Part shown: piece by piece, positions 1 through 7,390 of the stretch
Position numbering within the stretch: the stretch's first letter is position 1
How the letters are laid out: each line of letters starts with the position of its first letter
Assembly (NCBI GenBank): GCA_030532895.1
Contig: JAUNKF010000001.1
Location: 186,001 to 250,000 of the forward strand
DNA length: 64,000 nucleotides
Direction of reading: 5' to 3'
Origin: Lautropia sp.
GTDB taxonomy: Bacteria > Pseudomonadota > Gammaproteobacteria > Burkholderiales > Burkholderiaceae_E
Notes under the pieces: generated by a model
What the model saw: the letters and a program-made list of their open reading frames with translations, nothing else
Databases searched by the model: none
What the model was told of the DNA's origin: nothing
Translations under genes and position numbers: made by a program

Positions 1-1
1 G

Positions 2-1396
2 CTGGTTCATGGCGGCGTTCGCTATCTGGCACAGGGTTATGTGGATCTGGTTCGGGAGGCGCTGCGTGAGCGTGGTCGCCTCGCCCGGAATGCACCGCAT
101 CTGTTCAAGACCCAGGCATTCATCATTCCTGGCGAGAAATGGTGGACGGCCCCCTACTACACCTTCGGGCTGTGGATGTATGACCGCCTCTCGGGCAAAC
201 TCAGCATCGGCAAGACCCGGCACCTGTCTCAAACCGAAGCGCGTCAGCGCCTCTCGGGCGTGAAGGACGACAAGCTGCACGCTGGCGTATGCTACTTCGA
301 CGGGCAGTTTGACGACGCCCGCCTGGCTGTCTGCCTCGCGCAGACCGTGGTCGACAACGGCGGGGTCGTCATCAACCATTGTCCGGTCACGGGGCTGTTG
401 AAGAACGCTGCCGGCAAGATCGAAGGCGTCACCTGCCTGGACGAGCTCAGTGACGAGTCGTATCAGTTGAAGGCTCGCTGTGTGATCAACGCCACCGGCG
501 TCTTCACGAATCCGATCAGCGCGATGGATGAACCGGGCAGCCAGCCACCGATCATCCCGAGCCAGGGCATCCACCTGGTGCTCGATCGTGACTTCCTGCC
601 GGGCGAGGATGCCCTGATGGTGCCCAAGACATCCGATGGCCGCGTGCTCTTTGCCGTGCCCTGGCATGGCAAGCTGGTCGTCGGCACGACCGACACGCTG
701 ATCAAGGATGCTTCCTACGAGCCAAAGCCACTGGAGGAAGAAATCGACTTCATCCTGGCCACCGCCAAGGATTATCTGAAGCGTGCGCCAACCCGTGCCG
801 ATGTCCGCAGCGTGTTCGTGGGCCTGCGCCCGCTGGCTGCACCGAAGGACAAGAACCAGTCGACGAAGGAAGTCTCCCGCAGCCACAAGGTCGAGATCAG
901 CCCCTCGGGTCTGGTCAACATCGTGGGCGGCAAGTGGACGACCTATCGGCAGATGGCTGAAGACGCGGTGGACGACGCGATGAAGCACGGACTGCTGCCT
1001 CAGCGCCCATGCCAGACGCAAGAGCTGCGCCTGCATGGTTATGCCGGCACCCACCAGCATCTGGACGACACGCCGCTCACGCTCTACGGCAGCGACATGC
1101 GTTCGATCGAGGCGCTGGCCGCGAGCGACCCGGCGCTGGCCAAGCAGCTGCATCCCGAGTTCCCCTACACCTATGCCCAGGTGCAGTGGGCAATCGAGGC
1201 CGAGATGGCCGAAAGCCTCGAAGACATGCTGGCTCGCCGAATTCGGCTGCTCTTTCTCGACGCCAAAGCGGCCGAGGCGGTGGCCCCCGACGTGGCGTCC
1301 TTCATGGCACAGAAACTGGGCTGGAGTCCGGCCCGCGTGGCGGCCGAGGTAGAGGCGTTCCAGACGCTCGCACGTCAGTATCAGCTGGCGGCCTGA
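2..1396 (+). CDS. glpD: Aerobic glycerol-3-phosphate dehydrogenase, C-terminal part (cut by window edge)
   Basis: FAD enzyme that oxidises sn-glycerol 3-phosphate to dihydroxyacetone phosphate and feeds electrons to the quinone pool at the inner membrane. The frame is open from base 2 and starts LVHGGVRYLAQG, a conserved GlpD stretch that lies some 50-60 residues into the family, so the N-terminal FAD-binding glycine motif lies outside the window. Visible family blocks are KWWTAPYYTFGLWMYDRLSG, VINATGVF, RVLFAVPWHGKLVVGTTDT, VFVGLRPLA and IVGGKWTTYRQMAEDAVD, followed by the C-terminal helical cap. 464 residues are visible. No other glp gene is in view. Identification is secure; only the start is missing. 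Confidence 0.95.
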   Translation: MVHGGVRYLAQGYVDLVREALRERGRLARNAPHLFKTQAFIIPGEKWWTAPYYTFGLWMYDRLSGKLSIGKTRHLSQTEARQRLSGVKDDKLHAGVCYFDGQFDDARLAVCLAQTVVDNGGVVINHCPVTGLLKNAAGKIEGVTCLDELSDESYQLKARCVINATGVFTNPISAMDEPGSQPPIIPSQGIHLVLDRDFLPGEDALMVPKTSDGRVLFAVPWHGKLVVGTTDTLIKDASYEPKPLEEEIDFILATAKDYLKRAPTRADVRSVFVGLRPLAAPKDKNQSTKEVSRSHKVEISPSGLVNIVGGKWTTYRQMAEDAVDDAMKHGLLPQRPCQTQELRLHGYAGTHQHLDDTPLTLYGSDMRSIEALAASDPALAKQLHPEFPYTYAQVQWAIEAEMAESLEDMLARRIRLLFLDAKAAEAVAPDVASFMAQKLGWSPARVAAEVEAFQTLARQYQLAA

Positions 1397-1797
1397 AGCT
1401 GTCTGTCGCCCATCTTGGCCAAAGTTGGCAGCTATCCACGGATGGAAGCTGATGGCGGCGAGTTGGGCGATTGAGCTGATATAAGCTGGCAACATGGCTG
1501 ATACAGGGTGAGTCAGCCGATTGTCGAAGCGCCTTCCCCTGCTGCCAACCAGACAGCAAGGCAAAGGGGTGGATGATTCAGCCATGGCCGTGTCTTTGAG
1601 AAGCGATTCCCAAAGGCACGGCTTTTTTGCGCTCGTGTCACGCCACCGTCGGCGCTCGATCAGCACTCAGACTGGCAACGCCCCTCTCCCAAACGGGCAA
1701 GACGCCACGAGCAATCAAGACAGGAACGCCACAAGGGAGTATCGTCATCGTCAGCGCACGCATCTGCACACCCACTTCCACAGCTCATAGCCCCCTT
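1397..1797. other. Intergenic region between convergent glpD and dsdA
   Basis: No convincing gene. It holds one clear terminator hairpin at 1587-1628, about 190 bases past the glpD stop. The left part could be the 3' UTR of glpD or a short independent transcript. I see nothing recognisable between 1629 and the end of dsdA. Confidence 0.6.
1587..1628 (+). terminator. Rho-independent terminator
   Basis: A 12-bp stem (GCCGTGTCTTTG with CAAAGGCACGGC, one G-T pair) closes a 12-base loop and is followed directly by six T. It is oriented to stop rightward transcription from glpD or from a short transcript in the gap. Confidence 0.8.
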
Positions 1798-3282
1798 TTA
1801 TTTTCGCTGCAAATAGGATTGGAACACCTCGTCCGGCACCATTCGGCCGCCGGTGGCCCAGACCAAGTGCGTGGCACGCTGTGCCCGCTCGGGCGTGAGG
1901 CCGATACGCCGGTGGTAGTCGGCATCGCTCAGCACCGGCAACACGCCTGACAAACCTGCCAACGCGGAGGGTTCGAGCCGGATGCCTTCCAGCTCGAACA
2001 TCTGCTTCAAGTCCCTGAACAAGGTTTCGTCGCTCACCGTGACGTAGCCATCAATCAGACGCTGCATCGCCCGACCGACGAAGCCCGAGGGGCGGGCCAC
2101 GGCCAGCCCGTCAGCCGCCGTCCGGTTGTCCAGCCCGATATCGGCCACGCTGATTCCCTCATGCAGGCCCGTGTAGACGCCCAGCAGCATGCAGGGCGAA
2201 TGGGTCGGCTCGGCAAACACGCAGTGGACGGCATCGCCAAACACGCATTTGAGGCCAAAGGCCACGCCCCCTGGGCCGCCCCCCACCCCGCACGGCAGGT
2301 AGACGAAGAGCGGGTGCTCGGCACCGACGATCACCCCTTGATCCTTGAACTGCCGTGCCAGGCGCTCGGCCGCCACCGCATAGCCGAGGAACAGATGGGG
2401 CGAGTTTTCATCATCGACAAAATAGGTGTGGGGATCAGCCTCGGCCTGCACCCGCCCCGCCGCCACGGCCGCCCCATAATCCGAGGCATGCTCCACCACC
2501 GTGACACCGTGGGCACGCAGTAGCGCTTTCTTCCACGGCTGGGCATCGGCCGACATGTGCACGCTGACCTGAAAGCCCAGCTTGGCACTCATGATGCCGA
2601 TCGACAGCCCCAGGTTACCAGTGGAACCCACAGCGATCCGGTGCTGGCTGAAGAAGGCGCGCGCCGCCTCGCTGTCAAGACTGGCATAGTCATCGCCGGG
2701 TCGGATCAACCCAGCCGTCAGGGCCAGGTCTTCCGCATGCTTCAGCACCTCATGGATGCCGCCACGCGCCTTGATCGAACCGGCAATGGGCAGGCTGTTG
2801 TCGGCCTTGAGCCATAAGCGCCCCCAGGGCAAGCCGGATGCAGACGCTCCCTGCCCCTCGGGCGCGGCTTCCTGTGCCGATGCCAGTACCACCTTTAGCG
2901 GCACCGCTGCCGATGACACTGTCTGAGCTGCCCCTGCGCCAACCTCCTTTTCCGCCCGTGCCTTTGGCTGTGCCTGTGCCTGTGCCTGCAAGGCAGTTTG
3001 CAGCCTCGTCAAAAGCACCACAGGCGACTCGATGAGACCACCAGCCTCAGCCGTTTCCGGAAACACCTGGGCGATATACGGCGCAAAGCGGTGCAGGCGC
3101 TGGCTGGCCACGTCGATATCGGCCTGTCCAAGGCCCACATCTGCCAGTGCTTCAGCAACCGGGGCAATGGCCGGGTTGAACCAGGCGGTTGGCCGGAGAG
3201 TTTTCAGGTGGCTGATCAACGGGTGACTTTGTAGCCAGTGTGCATCACTCATCACACGGTTGGCTACGCCAGTGCTCTTCAT
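1798..3282 (-). CDS. dsdA: D-serine dehydratase (ammonia-lyase)
   Basis: PLP enzyme that converts D-serine to pyruvate and ammonia, detoxifying D-serine or using it as a nutrient. The PLP lysine is K171 in [10 protein letters not shown], and the phosphate-binding glycine loop is [10 protein letters not shown]. The N-terminal block [17 protein letters not shown] and the [20 protein letters not shown] block are typical of DsdA rather than threonine dehydratase. At 494 residues it is about 50 longer than the usual ~440. The excess is an Ala/Gln-rich stretch at residues 100-150, just before the [15 protein letters not shown] motif. The first ATG has GGAG nine bases upstream. No dsdC-type regulator or transporter gene lies beside it. 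Confidence 0.93.
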   Translation of the reverse strand: MKSTGVANRVMSDAHWLQSHPLISHLKTLRPTAWFNPAIAPVAEALADVGLGQADIDVASQRLHRFAPYIAQVFPETAEAGGLIESPVVLLTRLQTALQAQAQAQPKARAEKEVGAGAAQTVSSAAVPLKVVLASAQEAAPEGQGASASGLPWGRLWLKADNSLPIAGSIKARGGIHEVLKHAEDLALTAGLIRPGDDYASLDSEAARAFFSQHRIAVGSTGNLGLSIGIMSAKLGFQVSVHMSADAQPWKKALLRAHGVTVVEHASDYGAAVAAGRVQAEADPHTYFVDDENSPHLFLGYAVAAERLARQFKDQGVIVGAEHPLFVYLPCGVGGGPGGVAFGLKCVFGDAVHCVFAEPTHSPCMLLGVYTGLHEGISVADIGLDNRTAADGLAVARPSGFVGRAMQRLIDGYVTVSDETLFRDLKQMFELEGIRLEPSALAGLSGVLPVLSDADYHRRIGLTPERAQRATHLVWATGGRMVPDEVFQSYLQRK

Positions 3283-3520
3283 ATCCTTGACTCCAAGATG
3301 GCGGCCTCTGCTCCTGCCGTTTTGACCGCCGATGCTTCAGGCGCTTGCTCGCCTCTCTAGAAAAGCTACTATTTTTAACGTTTCTGCCCTAGCACCGCTT
3401 CGTCCTGCCTGAGCTGTCTGAAATCAGATTTGCTCAACTGTTGGAAACGCTGAGACAAAACATGGCGGGCAGGCATGCTGGCTCCATGACTCTTCACCTT
3501 CGTTCCATATACACATCATC

Positions 3521-4483
3521 ATGGACATCCCCGCCTACGACATCATGTTTCAGCCGTTGCTCACGCTGTTGAACGAACAAACACCAACCCCGAAATCTGA
3601 CCTGATCAAACCTCTGGCACAGCATTTCAGCCTAAGCGATGAAGATCTGGAGAAAACTTATGACAACAGAAGCACAAAGGTTTTTGAAGACCGGATGTCT
3701 TGGACACTGAGCTATCTGAGCATGGCCAAACTGCTGGAGCGTCCAAGACGCGGACACTATCGGTTGACCCAACTGGGGAAACAATACGCCCTGAAGGACA
3801 ACTCGGACATCAAGACCTATGTCAAAGCGCAGGTAGCACAACGCCAGAACCAGAATGTCGGTACGGCATTGGCCGCAGAAAATCTTGGCCCAGACGCTTC
3901 CATCGATCAGAACAGTCTGTCACCCGAAGATGCTTTGAGCCATTCACACAATCAGATTCGCGACAGCCTCCATGACGAAATTCTGGATACGATTCTTAGC
4001 AAGGATCCTACAGTACTTGAGGATCTGGCCGTTAAGCTATTGCAGAAGATGGGCTATGGCGGTGCTCTAAAAGACTCAGGTACCACAACCCCTCGTAGCC
4101 GTGATGGCGGAATCGATGGTGAGATCCGACAAGACATACTTGGCTTTGAACGAGTCTATATCCAGACCAAACGCTACCATCGGGACAACAAAGTTGACCG
4201 GGAACAAATCCAGGCTTTTGTCGGCGCCCTTCATGGCAAAAAAGCCAGCAAAGGCGTGTTCATCACGACATCATCCTATACCAAAGACGCAGAAAAATAC
4301 GCCAACGACGAACTGGCCAGTCAGCACGTCAAACTGATCGATGGCCAAAAACTGGCTGAGTACATCTACGAATACGACCTGGGCTTGCAAACTAAGGAAA
4401 CCCTGACGCTGAAGAAACTGGATGACGACTTCTGGACAGGCTTAAAGGATGATTCCAAACAAACATCCGGTGCAGCCTGCTGA
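3521..4483 (+). CDS. mrr: Mrr-family type IV restriction endonuclease
   Basis: Predicted modification-dependent nuclease that cuts foreign or methylated DNA. 320 residues. The N-terminal winged-helix (Mrr_N-like) part covers about residues 5-95 (IMFQPLLTLL, RPRRGHYRLTQLGK). A linker rich in Q, N and D follows, then the C-terminal PD-(D/E)XK-like catalytic domain from about 163. There SRDGGIDG (D195/D199) and YIQTKRY (Q215, K217) form the expected acidic and Q-x-K pair. The tail KLIDGQKLAEYIYEYDLGL is typical of Mrr. No methyltransferase or specificity gene adjoins it. The gene is clearly less GC-rich than its neighbours, which suggests transfer. No good ribosome site precedes the ATG. Confidence 0.88.
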   Translation: MDIPAYDIMFQPLLTLLNEQTPTPKSDLIKPLAQHFSLSDEDLEKTYDNRSTKVFEDRMSWTLSYLSMAKLLERPRRGHYRLTQLGKQYALKDNSDIKTYVKAQVAQRQNQNVGTALAAENLGPDASIDQNSLSPEDALSHSHNQIRDSLHDEILDTILSKDPTVLEDLAVKLLQKMGYGGALKDSGTTTPRSRDGGIDGEIRQDILGFERVYIQTKRYHRDNKVDREQIQAFVGALHGKKASKGVFITTSSYTKDAEKYANDELASQHVKLIDGQKLAEYIYEYDLGLQTKETLTLKKLDDDFWTGLKDDSKQTSGAAC

Positions 4484-4498
4484 AAGCCAGCTGTCTGC

Positions 4499-5881
4499 TC
4501 AGGCCGCGGCCATCTTCTGCCGCACGACCGGTGCCTCGCGGATTGGCAGGTTCAGCACAGCCGCCAGCCCCGACAGCGCCACGTCGGCGTACCACATCCA
4601 GCCGTAGTCGCCGAAGGTGGTGATCGCAATGCCGCCCAACCAGGCGCCCAGAAAACCGCCGATCTGGTGTGACAGCAAGGTGAGGCCAAAGAGCGTGGCC
4701 AGGTAGCGCACGCCGAAGAGCTTGCCCACCAGCGTGGCGGTGGGCGGCACAGTGGCAAGCCAGGTCAGCCCGAGGCCAGCTGCGAACAGGTAGAAATTGA
4801 GGTCGGTGCGAGGCGCGGCCAGATAGGCGAGGATCAGCAGCGCCCGCGAGCCATACATCCAGAAGAGCACATGCTTACTGCGCACCCGGCTCACGAGCCA
4901 GCCCGCCATCAGGCTGCCCACGACATTTGAGATGCCGATGATCGCGAGCGACCACGAGGCCACACTGGGCGGCAGCCCGCACAGATTGACCTCGGTGGGC
5001 AGGTGTGTGACCAGAAAGGAGATATGAAAACCGCAGGTGAAAAAGCCCAGATGCAAGAGGATGTAGCTGCGATCCTGAAAAGCCTCGCGGATGGCTTGCC
5101 GGATGGTCTGGACGGGTACCGCCTGAGCTGACTTGGCGGTAGCGGTGGTCGTGGCTTCTCCATTAGCGCCAGCGGCGGAGACGGATGCCTTGCCGCTGTC
5201 GCTCGCAGCCTCGGGCACTGCCGCAGCGTTGCCCCGCCCCGCCTTGGCTGCCGCCGAGATGCCAGCCCCCCCTGCCGCGGCCACCCGGCTACCCTCACCC
5301 CGCGTCAACCACCAGCAGATCGGCAAGGTGCTGAGGCTGATGATGGCCAGCACATACATGGCGCCCTGCCAGCCGAAGGCCGGCAACATGATCAGCCCCT
5401 GCACGATCGGGGCAAAGATGAATTGACCAAAAGACCCACCAGCATTGAGCACGCCCGCGGCCATGCCGCGCACCTGCTGGGGTAGCTGGTTGGCAAGCTG
5501 GCTCATCAGGATCGAGTAACTGCCGGCACCTGCGCCCATCGCGATCATCAGGCCGATGGTGAGCGTCAGGCCGACAGGGCTGGCGAGCGAGGGCACGAGC
5601 GCACAACCGGCCACCAGCAGCAACGTGCCCCACAACAGCACGGGCCGCGCGCCATAGCGATCGGCCATCGCACCGGTGAGCGGTTGGGCCACGCCCCACA
5701 TCAACTGGCTGACGGCCATCGCCAGGCTGATGTTGGCCATCGTCAGCGTGGTGCCCTGCAAGAGCGGCTGCACGAAGAGGCCCAAGGACATCCGCAGCCC
5801 CATCGTTACCATCAGCACGAAGGCGGTGCTGGCCACCAGCAACAGCATCCAGTGCGGGTTTTCCTGATTGTTCTGCATCAT
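4499..5881 (-). CDS. Major facilitator superfamily transporter
   Basis: Predicted inner-membrane secondary transporter; substrate unknown. About twelve hydrophobic segments are visible in two halves. The first half has the MFS loop motif GAMADRYGARPVLLWG. The halves are separated by an unusually long hydrophilic linker of some 65-70 residues, rich in Ala, Gly and Ser (after CWWLTRGEG, up to VPVQTIRQAI). The architecture resembles monocarboxylate/oxalate-type (OFA/MCT) members, but no substrate motif is decisive. The frame could extend upstream to 6007. I chose 5881 because GGGGA lies just upstream and the extension is not membrane-like. It is convergent with mrr, with only 15 bases between the stops. 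Confidence 0.85.
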   Translation of the reverse strand: MMQNNQENPHWMLLLVASTAFVLMVTMGLRMSLGLFVQPLLQGTTLTMANISLAMAVSQLMWGVAQPLTGAMADRYGARPVLLWGTLLLVAGCALVPSLASPVGLTLTIGLMIAMGAGAGSYSILMSQLANQLPQQVRGMAAGVLNAGGSFGQFIFAPIVQGLIMLPAFGWQGAMYVLAIISLSTLPICWWLTRGEGSRVAAAGGAGISAAAKAGRGNAAAVPEAASDSGKASVSAAGANGEATTTATAKSAQAVPVQTIRQAIREAFQDRSYILLHLGFFTCGFHISFLVTHLPTEVNLCGLPPSVASWSLAIIGISNVVGSLMAGWLVSRVRSKHVLFWMYGSRALLILAYLAAPRTDLNFYLFAAGLGLTWLATVPPTATLVGKLFGVRYLATLFGLTLLSHQIGGFLGAWLGGIAITTFGDYGWMWYADVALSGLAAVLNLPIREAPVVRQKMAAA

Positions 5882-6033
5882 TGACGATCCCCGTTCGCTT
5901 CTGGCTGCGGTCAGTGCGGCAAACTTGACACCCGCCTTCTCCTGAAGGGCTGGCACCTGTGATGCACTCCGCGCGCGCATTCGGCCACGAAACAGTGCAT
6001 CACACATTCCGCACGATTTTTGGCCTTGATTTT

Positions 6034-6064
6034 CGCCATGCTACAACTTATCTGTAGAATGGCG
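6034..6064. promoter_or_regulatory. Inverted repeat between divergent genes
   Basis: CGCCAT-g-CTAC and GTAG-a-ATGGCG form a 10-bp imperfect stem around a 9-base AT-rich loop. It could be an operator for either divergent gene or a small hairpin. TAGAAT at 6055-6060 inside it resembles a -10 box, but no matching -35 stands at the right distance. Confidence 0.35.
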
Positions 6065-6189
6065 GCGCTGTCCGGGTGGTGGCGTCATTCGACGCCACCC
6101 TCACCGGCTCGCTTGCCAGAGACAGCCTGATCCGGCTGACCGGCCTCACTCATCCTCTCTTGCCGCCTGGATGAACAGGCGAAAACGAT

Positions 6190-6281
6190 GACAGGACATC
6201 CTTGCATGGCATGCCTGTCAGCCCCGAAACGTGTCACGTACAGCTTCATCCCCGCGAACTTTTGCGGGCGGGCGTGACACG
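6190..6281 (+). promoter_or_regulatory. Structured 5' leader of the small lipoprotein gene
   Basis: Two hairpins precede the start codon at 6319. The first pairs GACAGG (6190-6195) with CCTGTC (6214-6219). The second pairs CGTGTCACG (6230-6238) with CGTGACACG (6273-6281) and nests an inner CCCGC/GCGGG stem (6251-6255 with 6264-6268). A pyrimidine-rich run, CTCTTTCTT, follows. This could be an attenuator or a stability element. I recognise no known riboswitch class. Confidence 0.4.
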
Positions 6282-6318
6282 CTCTTTCTTCAAGCTCTCT
6301 TACAGGAAAAGAAAAACC

Positions 6319-6714
6319 ATGCGTAAATTGATGTTTGCCGCTCCGCTGCTGGCCCTGGCTCTGGTTGGCTGCAACAAGCAGGAGACGGCTTCCACCGAAG
6401 CCGACAAGGCGATGGACGCAGCCAAGGAAAGCGCCACCCAGGCCGTGGAAGCCGCCAAGGATGCGGCTGCCAATGCGAAGGATGCCGCCGGGCACGCCAT
6501 CGAGGCTGGCAAGGAAAAGGCTGCCGAGCAGATGGACAAGGCCAAGGACGCAGCTGCCAACATGAAGGATGCCGCGGCCGAGAAGTATGATGCCGCCAAG
6601 GAAGCCGCCGCCGAAAAGTATGATGCTGCCAAGGCCGCCACCAATGAGAAGGTGGACGAAGCCAAAGCCGCAGCTGACCGCGCGGTCGAAGCCGCCAAGC
6701 AAAAGGCCAACTGA
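6319..6714 (+). CDS. Small Ala/Lys-rich lipoprotein with LEA-like 11-residue repeats (paralogue 1)
   Basis: Predicted lipoprotein of 131 residues. The signal peptide MRKLMFAAPLLALALVGC ends in a good lipobox (LVGC, C18). The rest is almost pure amphipathic helix built of A, K, D and E, with a near-perfect tandem 11-residue unit (AAEKYDAAKEA, AAEKYDAAKAA) like group 3 LEA proteins. It is closely related to the gene at 11668. The start is the ATG after AGGAAAAG; the frame is open further upstream, but only the ATG gives a signal peptide. Location is probably the envelope; function is unknown. Lpp-like tethering and desiccation or stress protection are both guesses. Confidence 0.85.
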   Translation: MRKLMFAAPLLALALVGCNKQETASTEADKAMDAAKESATQAVEAAKDAAANAKDAAGHAIEAGKEKAAEQMDKAKDAAANMKDAAAEKYDAAKEAAAEKYDAAKAATNEKVDEAKAAADRAVEAAKQKAN

Positions 6715-7390
6715 GCAAATAACAGGACAGGGGCTTGCCCCCGTCGGCCCGATCATGCGTCCGTGTTCCGAGCTCTGCAACGGACGCATGACATCTTCGC
6801 TGCGATCGGTGCCTCAGTCATGACCGATCGCAGCCGAAGGCATAGCGCACAGCACCGGCCCATCCGCCATGACGCCTGCCGAGCGCCGCCTTCTCTTGTC
6901 ATTGCCCCGTCTCCGTTACCCCTTCCTTTACCGCCTCCCGTCCTTTACCGCTTCCATTACCCCGACCCCGCCGGTCGCGCGCCTTCCCCCAAGTCTGCCG
7001 TCATCCCTCCGGCCCCCGATCTGCTGACCGATGATCATGGGATCGTGCCCAGCATGGCCCCCGAACGCCCGCCTCGCCTCCCGCCACGCTCCGCCCACGC
7101 CATGTTTCAACGCGGCCGGGCCAACGCTTTCCTGTTCGGGTGCTTGAAATCCGTTCACCGGAACCGACATCCTGAGAAGATGCATCGGCGCCCCGCTTGC
7201 GCGCAGCGCCATTTTGTCGCATTTGTGGCACAATCCTGACCCTTCTGCTCGGACATCCATCAGCACCTAAGAACCCATCGTGCCGGTGCGTATCGGTGAT
7301 ACAACCCCTGCGTGATACCCCTTGGGTGTACAAGGCTCTCTGGTCTGACGCGCACCGGAGCGATGCCTGTCCGTTCCTCCTGTCATCCTC
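6715..7390. other. Long non-coding gap upstream of mutS
   Basis: 676 bases with no supported gene; open frames here look like chance. It contains two tandem strong hairpins (6753-6834) and a pyrimidine-rich tract with a repeated TCCTTTACCGC unit at 6924-6934 and 6941-6951. The mutS promoter must lie in the right half, but I cannot assign it. Confidence 0.6.
6753..6834 (+). terminator. Two tandem hairpins after the lipoprotein gene
   Basis: The first hairpin has a perfect 12-bp stem (6753-6764 with 6780-6791) and a 15-base loop. The second has a perfect 12-bp stem (6799-6810 with 6823-6834) and a 12-base loop. Neither is followed by a T run, so they may stabilise the mRNA end or assist termination rather than be classical terminators. 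Confidence 0.45.

Larger units (their letters stand above)
5882..6318. other. Divergent intergenic region with several inverted repeats
   Basis: Holds the upstream regions of the MFS gene (leftward) and the small lipoprotein (rightward). No gene is supported. Inverted repeats are visible at 6034-6064 and in the lipoprotein leader at 6190-6281, listed separately. Confidence 0.6.

Noticed and set aside
1397-1797. Small protein-coding genes in the glpD-dsdA gap
   Set aside because: The open frames have no ribosome site, no recognisable composition and one crosses the terminator hairpin.
7220-7235. TGGCAC-type sigma-54 promoter before mutS
   Set aside because: TGGCAC is present but the GC element at the -12 position is not, so the match is incomplete.
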